Positions 7,605 to 16,513 of a DNA stretch of 64,000 nt are shown one piece after another. The stretch is taken from positions 22,065-86,064 of the forward strand of contig NZ_VUMI01000025.1 of NCBI RefSeq assembly GCF_009696275.1, given 5' to 3'. The stretch is from Eisenbergiella porci. GTDB taxonomy: Bacteria; Bacillota; Clostridia; Lachnospirales; Lachnospiraceae. The notes beneath the pieces are model-generated. The model was not told the DNA's origin. It saw only the letters and a program-made list of their open reading frames with translations, and ran no database searches. Within the stretch, counting starts at the first letter, position 1, and each line of letters opens with the position of its first letter. The translations under genes were made by a program, and so were the position numbers.

Positions 7605-9656
7605 TCAAATCAAATAAAATTCCTTCCGGCTTCCCTCTCCGCCGCTGCTTATCCTTCCCTCTGCGTCCACAGTAATCTGCGTATAGTGGGAAGGCGATTC
7701 ATAATCCCTGCTGTATCCGTCGTCATCATACAGCTCATAGGAGCCTTCCTTTTCCACAAAGCCCAGGAGTCCAAGATGATCAAAATCCACCTTTTCCACA
7801 CAGCTTCCGCCCTTTGACATGGGAACCAGATGGTCCGGCCGGATAAAGAAAACCACCTCATCCAGAGCGATATCCACATAATGGTGGCCCTTTTCAAGCA
7901 CCTCTTCCTTCCTGTCCTCAGGCCCCCGGAAACGTACCAGCTTCATTCTCTCCGGCAGATATACATAACGCCCCTTTGCGTTCTGCTCATACACAGGAGC
8001 AATCATAATGCTTTCGCCCACCATCAGCTGATCCTCCACACGGCGGGCAAAGCGATCCCCGGCATACACAAAGGACAGCGGACGGAACATCATTTCATCT
8101 CTCAGCGCCGCCTTCATATATTCACTATACAGGTAGGGAAGCAGACAGTAGCGCAGCGCAATTATTTTCCGGAAGCTCCCTGTCTGGGTAAAACGGTAAA
8201 CCTCCTGCCGTCTTGTCCCCCAGGCAGAATGGTTGCGCATCAGCGGCGTGAAAATTCCCAGCTCCAGCCAGCGCATGAGCAGTTCCTCCGTCGTATTCGA
8301 GCCGAAGCCTCCGAGATCAGCCCCTGTGTACAGGAAACCACACATATTCAGGGAAGGCATCATATGCAGATTCAACAGGATATGGGACCACCAGGAAAGA
8401 TTATCCCCCGTCCAGATACCGCCGTAACGATGCATCCCGATATAGGAGGAACGTGAAAACATAAGAATCCTCTTATCCGGCTCCAGCTCCTCAAACGCCT
8501 CTCCCGCAGCACGGGTCATATTGTATCCGAACAGATTATGTACCTTATCATGCCTTACCCTGCCATCCTTATGCTCATGGTAAAAAAGCTTATAATCCTC
8601 TTCATTATTGCTCAGTCCGCCAACCAGCCTGTTCAGGGACGCGGAGGCTTCATTATCCAGATTGATCCCCCTGAATTCCTCCAGCTGCTCAAAAACCTCC
8701 TGCAAATGCTTTTCGGAATAGAAAATAGCCGGTTCATTCATATCATTCCAAAAGCCCTCAATCCCCTGATCAAGAAGCACCTTATATTTTCCGCCGAACC
8801 ATTTTCTCGCATCCGCATTGAGCATATCAGGAAAATGCACACGCCCGGGCCATACGCCGGCCACAAATTCACTGCCGTCCTCTTCCTTGCAGAAATATCC
8901 GCCCGCCATGCCTTCCTCGTAAATATCATAGCCCTCTTCTATTTTCACACCCGCATCGATTATCGGCACCAGATGGATTCCCTGCTCCTTCATCTCTTCC
9001 GCAAAGCCCGCAAGATCCGGGAAGGTTTCCTCATTTACGGTAAAATCCTTATACCTAACCATATAATCAATATCCAGATAAATGCTGTCCAGGGGAATAC
9101 CGGCCTCCCTGTGCTTCTTCACCACCTCCCGGATTTCATCCTCATTCATGTAGCTCCATCTGCTCTGTCCATAGCCGAAAGCCCACTTGGGCGGAATGTA
9201 GCTGCGTCCCACAAGCCCGCGGAACTGCTTCGCGATGTCCTCCGGCCCCTCTCCTTCGATCACATAAACATCAATATCCCCTGTCTGTGCTTCTATGAGC
9301 ATCACGTTCCGGTCGGTATAACCGATATCAAAGGTAAGCTTACCCGGATAATCAAAAAACACGCCAAAGCATTCCTTTCCATCCACTATAAGGAAATTAT
9401 GGGCGCCGTAAAGAGAGCGCTTGTCCTCCCTGTGGTTCGGATCATCGCTGCATTTGCTCTCATAAATCCAGCCTCGCTTATTGATTCCGCGCACATTTTC
9501 CCCAAGGCCGAATACAATATCCTCCTCCGCCATCCTGTAGGAAAATTTTCTTCCCTCTTCCTGGGAAAAATAAGGCAGCTCTCCCTGCCAGCTTTCATAG
9601 GCTCCGGTAACCGCCTCCGTATCGAAGGGGGCTCCATAGGTTATTTTCTTTATCAT
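7605..9656 (-). CDS. Glycoside hydrolase family 31 (alpha-glucosidase/alpha-xylosidase type)
   Basis: 683 residues from the chosen start, without a signal peptide, so probably cytoplasmic. GH31 hallmarks are clear: PPKWAFGYGQSRWSYMNEDE, the nucleophile motif GFWNDMNEP, GIWTGDN (acid/base region) and LLPYLYSEY near the C-terminal side. Family enzymes release alpha-linked glucose or xylose with retention. Substrate preference cannot be read safely. The ATG at 9656 (MIKKITYG) has AAAGGA about 10 bases upstream and replaces a longer frame starting at 9686. It is a single gene with its own promoter and terminator. Confidence 0.9.
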   Translation of the reverse strand: MIKKITYGAPFDTEAVTGAYESWQGELPYFSQEEGRKFSYRMAEEDIVFGLGENVRGINKRGWIYESKCSDDPNHREDKRSLYGAHNFLIVDGKECFGVFFDYPGKLTFDIGYTDRNVMLIEAQTGDIDVYVIEGEGPEDIAKQFRGLVGRSYIPPKWAFGYGQSRWSYMNEDEIREVVKKHREAGIPLDSIYLDIDYMVRYKDFTVNEETFPDLAGFAEEMKEQGIHLVPIIDAGVKIEEGYDIYEEGMAGGYFCKEEDGSEFVAGVWPGRVHFPDMLNADARKWFGGKYKVLLDQGIEGFWNDMNEPAIFYSEKHLQEVFEQLEEFRGINLDNEASASLNRLVGGLSNNEEDYKLFYHEHKDGRVRHDKVHNLFGYNMTRAAGEAFEELEPDKRILMFSRSSYIGMHRYGGIWTGDNLSWWSHILLNLHMMPSLNMCGFLYTGADLGGFGSNTTEELLMRWLELGIFTPLMRNHSAWGTRRQEVYRFTQTGSFRKIIALRYCLLPYLYSEYMKAALRDEMMFRPLSFVYAGDRFARRVEDQLMVGESIMIAPVYEQNAKGRYVYLPERMKLVRFRGPEDRKEEVLEKGHHYVDIALDEVVFFIRPDHLVPMSKGGSCVEKVDFDHLGLLGFVEKEGSYELYDDDGYSRDYESPSHYTQITVDAEGRISSGGEGSRKEFYLI

Positions 9657-9803
9657 CCTTCTGCATCCTTTCTGCGGTATTGCCATAATTTGATAACACC
9701 CTTTTGCAAAACCTCAATTCCGCCGGTTCCTTCTGCCAGCCCGGCTCCCTGGCAAAACCTTTTCACCTTCCTGGTAATCCTGGTAAAACCGGCTCTTTTT
9801 TAT

Positions 9804-9833
9804 ACTATAACCGTGCAGGTCCGTAACTGTCAA
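9804..9833 (-). promoter_or_regulatory. Promoter of the GH31 gene
   Basis: Minus-strand TTGACA (9828-9833) and TATAGT (9804-9809) with an 18-base spacer. It gives a leader of about 140 bases. GTCAAT/ATTGAC dyads overlap and flank the -35 and could be an operator. In the rest of 9657-10004 I see no gene: two short frames (9805-10023 minus, 9845-10039 plus) lack family features and ribosome binding sites. Confidence 0.6.
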
Positions 9834-10004
9834 TCCGAATATTATTGACTGTCAGGATGAAAATTTTTTTAATAATATGCATCAGCATAAAGCTGCAGGT
9901 ACACCGTCTTCCATTTTTAATTCTTATCTGCATGGCTGTTCTGCACAGTTCCCGCAGCAGGCAGAAAATCACCTGCCGCCCCCCCGCTGTCCCGGCCCAT
10001 CTAT

Positions 10005-10037
10005 TTAAAAAGAGCGCCGGCATACTGCCGACGCTCT
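10005..10037 (-). terminator. Intrinsic terminator of fba
   Basis: AGAGCG/CGCTCT with inner CGGCA/TGCCG (10011-10037), followed on the minus strand by TTTTTAAAT. It lies about 90 bases after the aldolase stop codon. Confidence 0.75.
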
Positions 10038-10127
10038 AATTTTATCTGTAATTATAAACCTGTGAAAGTCCGATAAATACGCAAGCGCATTCATCCGGCC
10101 TGTCCCCGGAAGAAATAAAACCTATAT

Positions 10128-10991
10128 TCAGGCTTTTCCAACGGAACCGAACATTTCCATTTTCTCTTTCACAGTATCCTTGATAGCCTGTGCTCCGGGA
10201 GCAAGAAGCTTACGAGGGTCGAAGCCCTTGCCTTCCTGATCCTTGCCTTCTTCGATGTACTTTCTGGTAGCTGCTGCGAAGGAAAGCTGGCACTCTGTGT
10301 TAACATTGATTTTGGAAACGCCGAGGGAGATAGCTTTCTTGATCATGTCTTCCGGAATACCTGTGCCGCCGTGAAGAACGAGAGGCATGTCCCCTGTCAG
10401 CTGCTGGATGGCATCCAGGGTTTCGAAGGAAAGTCCCTTCCAGTTTGCAGGATATTTTCCATGGATGTTGCCGATGCCTGCTGCCAGGAAATCAATTCCC
10501 AGATCAGCGATCATCTTGCATTCCTGAGGATCTGCACATTCGCCCATTCCGATAACGCCGTCTTCTTCACCGCCGATGGAACCAACTTCAGCTTCGATGG
10601 AAAGTCCTTTTTCATGAGCCGCTGCAACCAGTTCTTTGGTCTTGGCAACGTTCTCTTCAATAGAATAATGAGATCCGTCGAACATGATGGAAGAAAAGCC
10701 AGCTTCGATGCACTTGTAGCAAGCGTCATAGCTGCCGTGGTCAAGGTGAAGAGCTACGGGAACAGTGATGTTCATCTCTTCCAGCATTCCGTTAACCATA
10801 CCAACTACAGTCTTGTATCCGCACATGTATTTGCCAGCGCCTTCGGATACACCGAGGATTACAGGAGAATTCAGTTCCTGTGCTGTCTGCAGAATGGCTT
10901 TTGTCCATTCCAGGTTATTAATGTTGAACTGGCCGACTGCATAGTGGCCTGCTTTTGCTTTGTCGAGCATTTCTTTAGCTGATACTAACAT
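10128..10991 (-). CDS. fba: Class II fructose-bisphosphate aldolase
   Basis: 287 residues, normal for the class II zinc enzyme that interconverts fructose 1,6-bisphosphate with dihydroxyacetone phosphate and glyceraldehyde 3-phosphate. Visible motifs are VALHLDHGSYDACYKCIEAGFSSIMFDGS (zinc-binding His and catalytic Asp in HLDHG), EAEVGSIGGEEDG, HGKYP and VLHGGTGIP. The ATG at 10991 has GGAGGTAAATAAA before it; upstream in-frame codons are leader. It serves glycolysis and gluconeogenesis. A terminator follows. It may share a transcript with the lipid kinase upstream, but a hairpin lies between them. Confidence 0.95.
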   Translation of the reverse strand: MLVSAKEMLDKAKAGHYAVGQFNINNLEWTKAILQTAQELNSPVILGVSEGAGKYMCGYKTVVGMVNGMLEEMNITVPVALHLDHGSYDACYKCIEAGFSSIMFDGSHYSIEENVAKTKELVAAAHEKGLSIEAEVGSIGGEEDGVIGMGECADPQECKMIADLGIDFLAAGIGNIHGKYPANWKGLSFETLDAIQQLTGDMPLVLHGGTGIPEDMIKKAISLGVSKINVNTECQLSFAAATRKYIEEGKDQEGKGFDPRKLLAPGAQAIKDTVKEKMEMFGSVGKA

Positions 10992-11165
10992 TTTATTTAC
11001 CTCCGTTAAATTGTAAAATAAATTCCCTTTACTGGTGTTATTATAACCCATCTTCTTCAAAAAGGAAATAAGGAAAGTTAAACTTTTCACATAACTTGCC
11101 TGAATGTAACTGTTCAGTCCCTCCACAATTACTTCCCAAAACACAGCGGGCCGGAAGCCGCTGCC

Positions 11166-12077
11166 TTAAATCAACACATTTTCAGGCCAGGGAACCCTGA
11201 TTTCCAGAGCCTGCTTCCGGTTTTCCATATCCACTACCCTGTGGCGCCCTCCGAATTCCCCGTCCAGGGTCCAGGCAACCTCTTCTTCGGATTCAATATG
11301 AAGGGAAGCTGTCTTAAAGCAGTACATCTGATCCGTATCTATGTTCCTGTTTACAAGATCAGTAAGGATCTGGTTCAGCTCAATGGCATTGATGGGTCGC
11401 TTAATCAGGGTCACTTCGAATTCCCCGTCATCCAGTTCCACATATTTTCCGGTTATCCGCTTGAAGCCTCCCACGGACATGGAATTGGTAATCATACCGA
11501 AAATGAAGTCGCCTTCAATCTCCAGGTTCTCCGCCGTTACCTTCATCTGATAGGATTTGATGGAAGGCAGGCGCTTCATCCCTTCCAGGATATATGCCAT
11601 ATGTCCCAGGACGTTCTTATATTCCTGCTTCGTCTCATAGGAAACATCGGTAAAAAGCCCGAAAGCCGCAATGTACACAAACGTGTCGTCATTAAAGGCG
11701 CCGATATCGCAGGCAAAGGGTCTGCCGCCAACCACTGTTTCCGCGGCGGCCTTCATATTCCTGGGAATCCCTAGGCTGTTGGCGAAATCATTGGTGCTTC
11801 CCGCCGGGATATAGCCCACCGGAACCAGCTTGTTGCTCTTCATAATACCGGTGACCACCTCATCCAGCGTCCCGTCGCCCCCGCTGCAGACAACACAATC
11901 GTATTTCTTTGACTTCTCAGCAGCCATCCTTACCGCATCCCCTGCATACTGGGTGGGATAAACGGTGACCTCATTCCCTGCCTTTACAAAAACATCTATA
12001 ATATCACAAAGGTTGTTTTTAATCTGTCCCTTGCCGGCCTTTGGATTATAAATAAACAGCATTTTTTTCTTAGCCAT
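11166..12077 (-). CDS. Diacylglycerol/lipid kinase family protein (YegS/DagK type)
   Basis: 303 residues. NPKAGKG at the start and CSGGDGTLDEVVTG followed by PAGSTNDFANSLGIP are the nucleotide-binding motifs of the DAGK catalytic domain. The C-terminal half (TLDGEFGG) also fits. Such enzymes phosphorylate diacylglycerol, undecaprenol or related lipids with ATP at the inner membrane face. Which lipid is used here is not visible. The start has GGAGGATTTGAG before the ATG. A GC-rich hairpin at about 11131-11155 may terminate the transcript. Confidence 0.88.
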   Translation of the reverse strand: MAKKKMLFIYNPKAGKGQIKNNLCDIIDVFVKAGNEVTVYPTQYAGDAVRMAAEKSKKYDCVVCSGGDGTLDEVVTGIMKSNKLVPVGYIPAGSTNDFANSLGIPRNMKAAAETVVGGRPFACDIGAFNDDTFVYIAAFGLFTDVSYETKQEYKNVLGHMAYILEGMKRLPSIKSYQMKVTAENLEIEGDFIFGMITNSMSVGGFKRITGKYVELDDGEFEVTLIKRPINAIELNQILTDLVNRNIDTDQMYCFKTASLHIESEEEVAWTLDGEFGGRHRVVDMENRKQALEIRVPWPENVLI

Positions 12078-12153
12078 CTCAAATCCTCCATGTTTTGCGG
12101 AGCAAAATGCGAACTCACTGTTTTCCTCTTTTTAATGGCCCCCTCAGAACTCC

Positions 12154-12180
12154 AAAAAAGGAGCATGTAAATGCTCCTTT
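12154..12180 (-). terminator. Intrinsic terminator of the crh end of the whiA cluster
   Basis: AAAGGAGCAT/ATGCTCCTTT with a GTAA loop; on the minus strand six T follow the GGAGCAT stem. It is a strong terminator directly after the Crh-like gene and separates the cluster from the lipid kinase gene. Confidence 0.85.
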
Positions 12181-12208
12181 CGCTATTATTTTAAAGCCTT
12201 TTCTTCAT

Positions 12209-12472
12209 TCAGTTGCTTTTGCCGCTGCAAAGATATTTTGCAATGTCTTCCACCGCAACCTCCTCGTCAGGGCCATCGGCGATTACAGTTACCATTTCGC
12301 CGCTGTCCAGTCCAAGGCTCATCATTCCCATGATACTCTTTGCGTTTACCTTCTTGCCTTCCGATTCCAGATAAACAGTACTGTCATGCTGGCTGGCCAC
12401 CTGAACAAGCATAGCTACGGGTCTCGCTTCCAGTCCGCCGTTTAACTGAATTCTGACTGCCTTCATTTTCAT
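12209..12472 (-). CDS. HPr-family protein, Crh-like (Glu15, Ser46)
   Basis: 87 residues, the HPr size. The site that is GxHARP in HPr reads GLEARPVA here, so His15, the residue phosphorylated by enzyme I, is replaced by Glu. Ser46 and its surroundings (KVNAKSIMGMMSL) are intact, the site used by HPr kinase. This is the pattern of Bacillus Crh, which has Gln15 and Ser46 and acts only as a cofactor of CcpA, not in sugar transport. The location supports this: it follows whiA and rapZ as crh does in Bacillus, and hprK lies four genes away. AGGAGG lies before the start. It is inferred to be a regulatory HPr paralog; a separate true HPr should exist elsewhere. Confidence 0.88.
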   Translation of the reverse strand: MKMKAVRIQLNGGLEARPVAMLVQVASQHDSTVYLESEGKKVNAKSIMGMMSLGLDSGEMVTVIADGPDEEVAVEDIAKYLCSGKSN

Positions 12473-12509
12473 AATTACTCCTCCTTTTACTGCTTTCCTT
12501 CCACTTCTG

Positions 12510-13535
12510 TTAACTCTTTATCCCCTGCTGTGATCTGACCTTGTCCGCCAGCTCACCCAATTTACGAAGCCTGTGATTCACACCGGACTTACCAACAGGA
12601 GGATCCAGATATTCCCCCAGCTCCCTCAAGGGGGCGTCGGGATAGGCCAGTCTGACCTCCGCCATCTCCCTCAGGCTTTCCGGAAGATTCTCAAATCCGT
12701 ATTTTTGCTGCAGGAGAAGGATATCCTCCGCCTGTCTTGTGGACGCACTAACGGTTTTGCCGATATTCGCCGTCTCACAGTTCACTCTCCGATTTACAGA
12801 ATTGCGCATTTCTTTTACAATCCTGAAATTTTCAAAATTCATCAGGGATACATGCGCTTCCACAATGTTCAGGAAGTCTGAGATCCCGGTGCCGTCCTTC
12901 ATATAAACCACCTGGTACTTCTTCCGCTGTACAATCCTCGCTTCCACTTCAAATGCAAGAAGAATGGACTGTATCTGCTCCGCCTGGAATAAATTCGTAC
13001 ATACAATTTCCAGATGGTAGCTCTTTCCCGGATCGCTCATAGAACCCGACGCCAGAAACGCCCCTCGCAGGAATGCCCTCTGACAACATGAATTCTTGAT
13101 AAGAATCGCGCTGACAGGCGCTTTCATATCCCTCAGATGCCCTTCCCCGTCCATGAATTTAGTGGCCTGGAGAACCTGCTTTATCTGAGAGGGATCCGTA
13201 AGCTCAATCTCATAAGCCCTGGGCTTTGCACCGGTCCCGGCGCCTGCTTTTCCGCTCTTTCCGACTCTTTTTTCATTCACGCTAGTATTTATATTAAATG
13301 TTTTCTTCAATAATGTAAAGCATTTTCTGATAACCGCCTCATTTTCTGCCTGAATCAGCAGCTTTTCAACGTTAAAAATGCTCTTTTTTTCTTCATTTTG
13401 TAAATTATTACTGCCCTCCGCCGCCGTATGGCTGCCGCAGAAATGCAGTATGGATGCAAGCTCCGCCAGCTGGCAATGCCTGGCCGGAGGCGTGTGTTTC
13501 ATCAGTTCTTCTTTTACTTCTCCCGAAAAAGACAT
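12510..13535 (-). CDS. whiA: DNA-binding protein WhiA
   Basis: 341 residues. The family opening (SFSGEVKEEL), a LAGLIDADG-like middle (RGAFLASGSMSDPGKSYHLEI) and a C-terminal helix-turn-helix (LPESLREMAEVRLAYPDAPLRELGEYLDPPVGKSGVNHRLRKL) are all present. WhiA is a conserved regulator linked to sporulation septation in actinomycetes and to division and chromosome segregation in Bacillus. The start has GGAGGGCGCAAT before the ATG. It sits 35 bases after rapZ and 37 bases before the Crh-like gene, so all are probably one operon. Confidence 0.95.
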   Translation of the reverse strand: MSFSGEVKEELMKHTPPARHCQLAELASILHFCGSHTAAEGSNNLQNEEKKSIFNVEKLLIQAENEAVIRKCFTLLKKTFNINTSVNEKRVGKSGKAGAGTGAKPRAYEIELTDPSQIKQVLQATKFMDGEGHLRDMKAPVSAILIKNSCCQRAFLRGAFLASGSMSDPGKSYHLEIVCTNLFQAEQIQSILLAFEVEARIVQRKKYQVVYMKDGTGISDFLNIVEAHVSLMNFENFRIVKEMRNSVNRRVNCETANIGKTVSASTRQAEDILLLQQKYGFENLPESLREMAEVRLAYPDAPLRELGEYLDPPVGKSGVNHRLRKLGELADKVRSQQGIKS

Positions 13536-13570
13536 ATTGCGCCCTCCTGGATATGAGTCCCGCCGGCCAT

Positions 13571-14431
13571 TTATTTCACATCCCGGTGGCTTAATGTCAG
13601 TCCATAGTTCCCTTTATCCTTCATGCGCCCGTACAGTTCATTTGCAAGCGTCACGCTGCGGTGTTTTCCTCCGGTACAGCCTATGGCAACCACCAACTGA
13701 TATTTACCTTCTTTAATATAGTTGGGGATCAGAAAATGCAGCATGTCCTCCAGCCTGTCCAGAAACTGCCCGGCCTCAGGAAAACTCATCACATAATCCT
13801 GTACGCCTTGATCAAGGCCTGTCAGATATTTCAGCTCGTCAATGTAAAATGGGTTGGGCAGGAATCTCACGTCAAAAACAAGATCCGCGTCCGCCGGTAT
13901 TCCGTGCTTGAAGCCGAAGGAAACAATGCTTACTATAAGATTATTATATTCCCCGTTCTGCACAAAAATTCTGTCTATTTCTTCCTTCAGCTCGCGGGTC
14001 AGCAGCTTGGAAGTATCTATGATATAATCCGCCTGTTTTTTCATGGCGGTAAGGATTTCCCTTTCCCTGCGGATGCCGCTCTCAATCCGGTTATCCTCCG
14101 GCGTAGCCAGGGGGTGTACCCTGCGGCTTTCCTTATAACGCTTCATCAGGGTTGCATCGCTGGCATCCATAAAAAGGATTTCAAAAACAAAGCCGTTCTG
14201 GCGCATCTTATTCAGGATTTTCATGGCATCGCCAAAGGACTGGTCAGCCCTCACATCCAGCCCCAGCGCAGCTTTGGATATTTCGTTATTGGGCATCATG
14301 AGCAGTTCCATGAACTTCTCAATTAAAGGCACCGGCAGGTTGTCCACGCAGAAAAATCCCGAATCCTCAAGCATTCTCATGGCTGTGCTCTTGCCCCCGC
14401 CGCTCATTCCCGTCACAATTACGAATCTCAC
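13571..14431 (-). CDS. rapZ: RNase adapter protein RapZ / nucleotide-binding YvcJ
   Basis: 286 residues. The start contains a P-loop, GMSGGGKST, and the C-terminal half has the conserved GCTGGKHRSV block of the family. YvcJ hydrolyses GTP in Bacillus; RapZ in enterics controls glmS through small RNAs. Whether the RNA role holds in Clostridia is not known to me. The start is GTG with GGAGG about nine bases upstream. In the cluster it lies between murB and whiA; 175 bases separate it from murB and contain a GC palindrome. Confidence 0.93.
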   Translation of the reverse strand: MRFVIVTGMSGGGKSTAMRMLEDSGFFCVDNLPVPLIEKFMELLMMPNNEISKAALGLDVRADQSFGDAMKILNKMRQNGFVFEILFMDASDATLMKRYKESRRVHPLATPEDNRIESGIRREREILTAMKKQADYIIDTSKLLTRELKEEIDRIFVQNGEYNNLIVSIVSFGFKHGIPADADLVFDVRFLPNPFYIDELKYLTGLDQGVQDYVMSFPEAGQFLDRLEDMLHFLIPNYIKEGKYQLVVAIGCTGGKHRSVTLANELYGRMKDKGNYGLTLSHRDVK

Positions 14432-14537
14432 CTTTTATACCTCCTGCATATCGCAGGCCTGCCTGCGATACTGCATAAATCAGTAGTTTGAAAGGAATCT
14501 TGCGCTTCCCTTCCGTATTCCGGCAGGCAGAACGAAA

Positions 14538-14551
14538 GCCCCTGCAGGGGC
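14538..14551 (-). terminator. GC palindrome after murB
   Basis: GCCCCTGCAGGGGC, a perfect palindrome, followed on the minus strand by TTTCGTT. It may terminate or attenuate transcription from murB into rapZ. Confidence 0.45.
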
Positions 14552-14606
14552 CTCCGTTTACCCGTTTCATACTGTTAAAAGCGCTGTCCACACAAAGAAC
14601 AGCCGC

Positions 14607-15530
14607 CTAAAAATCTCCCAGGAAAATAACCTCCGGCTCCAGTGTGACTCCGAATTTTTCCTTTACAGTCTCAATGACCTCCTGGATCAGCTCCGCAATG
14701 TCCGCCGCTACTGCCGTGCCGTCATTAATCACAAAGCCGCAGTGCTTTTCGGACACCCGCGCGCCGCCGATTCTGGCGCCCCTCATACCGCTGTCCATAA
14801 TGAGCTTTCCGGCAAAGTGGCCTTCCGGCCTCTTAAAGGTACTGCCCGCGCTGGCGTATTCCAGCGGCTGCTTTTCCTTCCGTCTTGCCGTCAGTTCATT
14901 CATTCTGGCAAGGATCGCCTCCCTGTCACCCTCCTGAAGCCTCATGGAAACCTGGAGCACCACATAAGGCCTGTTTTTGATTACGCTGTTGCGGTAACCG
15001 AACTCCATGGTCTCATTGTCAAGGTCCAGTATGCTTCCGTCCTTGTACATCACCTGTACGGATTCCACGATATTGCGCATTTCGCCGTCATAGGCCCCTG
15101 CGTTCATCTTGACGCCTCCGCCCACGCTTCCCGGGATGCCGGAGGCAAATTCCATTCCGGCCAGGCCGTTTTCCATGGCCGCCCTGGCGGCTGCGGACAG
15201 CAGTACGGAAGCCCCCGCCGTCAGAAGCGTCCCTTCCACCGTAAGATGGTTGAAATCACCGCCCAGCCGGATGATGACTCCCCGGTAGCCTTTATCCCCT
15301 ACCAGCAGGTTGCTTCCGTTGCCAAGGATAAAATAAGGCCGCTCCACAAGATTCAGGTATTTGATTATCTTTTCCAGTTGTTTACTATTCTCGACAGTTA
15401 CAAATACCTCTGCCGGTCCTCCCACCCGGAAGGTGGTATGCTTGTGCATGGGTTCCTCCAAAAGGATGTTCTCTGCCGGTACCACACTTTCCAGATATTC
15501 TATCAAAGCTCTACTCACTTGTGCTCCCAT
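14607..15530 (-). CDS. murB: UDP-N-acetylenolpyruvoylglucosamine reductase
   Basis: 307 residues, short (type II) MurB. FAD-binding motifs TFRVGGPAEVF, ILGNGSNLLV and GIPGSVGGGVKMNAGAYDGEM, then SAGSTFKRPEGHFAGKLI and the final PEVIFLGDF are visible. It reduces UDP-GlcNAc-enolpyruvate to UDP-MurNAc in peptidoglycan synthesis. The start may be this ATG or the GTG four codons later, which has GGGAG at better spacing. It lies between glucokinase and rapZ in the cluster. Confidence 0.95.
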   Translation of the reverse strand: MGAQVSRALIEYLESVVPAENILLEEPMHKHTTFRVGGPAEVFVTVENSKQLEKIIKYLNLVERPYFILGNGSNLLVGDKGYRGVIIRLGGDFNHLTVEGTLLTAGASVLLSAAARAAMENGLAGMEFASGIPGSVGGGVKMNAGAYDGEMRNIVESVQVMYKDGSILDLDNETMEFGYRNSVIKNRPYVVLQVSMRLQEGDREAILARMNELTARRKEKQPLEYASAGSTFKRPEGHFAGKLIMDSGMRGARIGGARVSEKHCGFVINDGTAVAADIAELIQEVIETVKEKFGVTLEPEVIFLGDF

Positions 15531-15572
15531 TCCTCATAAACTTAAAAATATATTATGCCGTATCCAGCGCTT

Positions 15573-16511
15573 TTAGTCCAGCACCATCTTTGCCGCTCCG
15601 TAAATACCGGCGTCATTTCCCAGGGTCGCCAGCGCAAACAGCGCGCCCCTGCTTCCTGCGAAGACATAAGGTATGTAATTCTTCTGGATATAATCCAGCA
15701 GAATCGGGCCTGCTTTGGATACGCCGCCGCCGATTACAAAAATTTCCGGATTCACAACGCCTGCAATGTTGGCAAGCTCCTTACCCAGGATTTCACCGAA
15801 CTGCTCCGCCACCTCGATTGCCAGCTCATCCCCTGCCTTTACCGCATCGAATACGGTCTTGGCGGAAATGCTGTCGTTCCCTCTCAGGCTGCTGGGCTTA
15901 TCATCAGCCGCCAGCCTGCGCTTTGCAAGCCTTACGATACCGGTTGCGGAGGTGTACTGCTCCAGGCAGCCGTAGTTGCCGCAGTTGCACATTTCCTGCT
16001 CGCCGTCCATCACATGGATGTGTCCGATTTCCCCCGCGGCTCCCGTGGCCCCGGAAAGAATTCTGCCGTCGGCGATGATGCCGCCGCCAACGCCGGTTCC
16101 CAGCGTAACAGCCACCAGGTTCTTATGGCCCTGGCCGCCGCCCTTCCACATCTCTCCCAGAGCGGCCACGTTAGCGTCATTGCCTGCCTCTACGGGAATG
16201 TTCAGAAGTCCCTGCAGCTGGGTCTTAATGCTGAAGGTTCCCCAGCCCAGGTTTACGGCATTATAAACGGTTCCTTCCCCGTCAATGGGACCGGGAGCGC
16301 CTACGCCCACGCCGATAACATCTTCCCTGGAAATCTCACGCTCTTTCATCTTGTCCAGAATGCTGGCGGCAACGTCGGGCAGAATCGCCTCGCCGCCGTT
16401 GGCCGTCCTTGTGGTAATCTCCCATTTTTCCAGAAGGGTTCCCTCCGTATCAAAACAGCCCAGCTTGACGGTGGTGCCTCCCACATCTACTCCGAAACAG
16501 TACTTTGCCAT
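15573..16511 (-). CDS. glk: ROK-family glucokinase
   Basis: About 312 residues. An N-terminal phosphate-binding loop (FGVDVGGTTVKLG), the ROK signature region with EIGHIHV and the zinc motif CNCGNYGCLEQY (C-x-C-G-x-x-G-C-x-E) are visible. It phosphorylates glucose with ATP. The ATG at 16511 follows the hprK stop by 2 bases and has AGGAGG about 10 bases upstream; the TTG two codons earlier is too close to the site. Translational coupling with hprK links sugar entry with HPr kinase control. Confidence 0.93.
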   Translation of the reverse strand: MAKYCFGVDVGGTTVKLGCFDTEGTLLEKWEITTRTANGGEAILPDVAASILDKMKEREISREDVIGVGVGAPGPIDGEGTVYNAVNLGWGTFSIKTQLQGLLNIPVEAGNDANVAALGEMWKGGGQGHKNLVAVTLGTGVGGGIIADGRILSGATGAAGEIGHIHVMDGEQEMCNCGNYGCLEQYTSATGIVRLAKRRLAADDKPSSLRGNDSISAKTVFDAVKAGDELAIEVAEQFGEILGKELANIAGVVNPEIFVIGGGVSKAGPILLDYIQKNYIPYVFAGSRGALFALATLGNDAGIYGAAKMVLD

Positions 16512-16513
16512 AA

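Noticed and set aside
9805..10039. Two small frames in the gap between GH31 and fba
   Set aside because: They overlap promoter and terminator sequence, have no good ribosome binding sites and no protein-like pattern.
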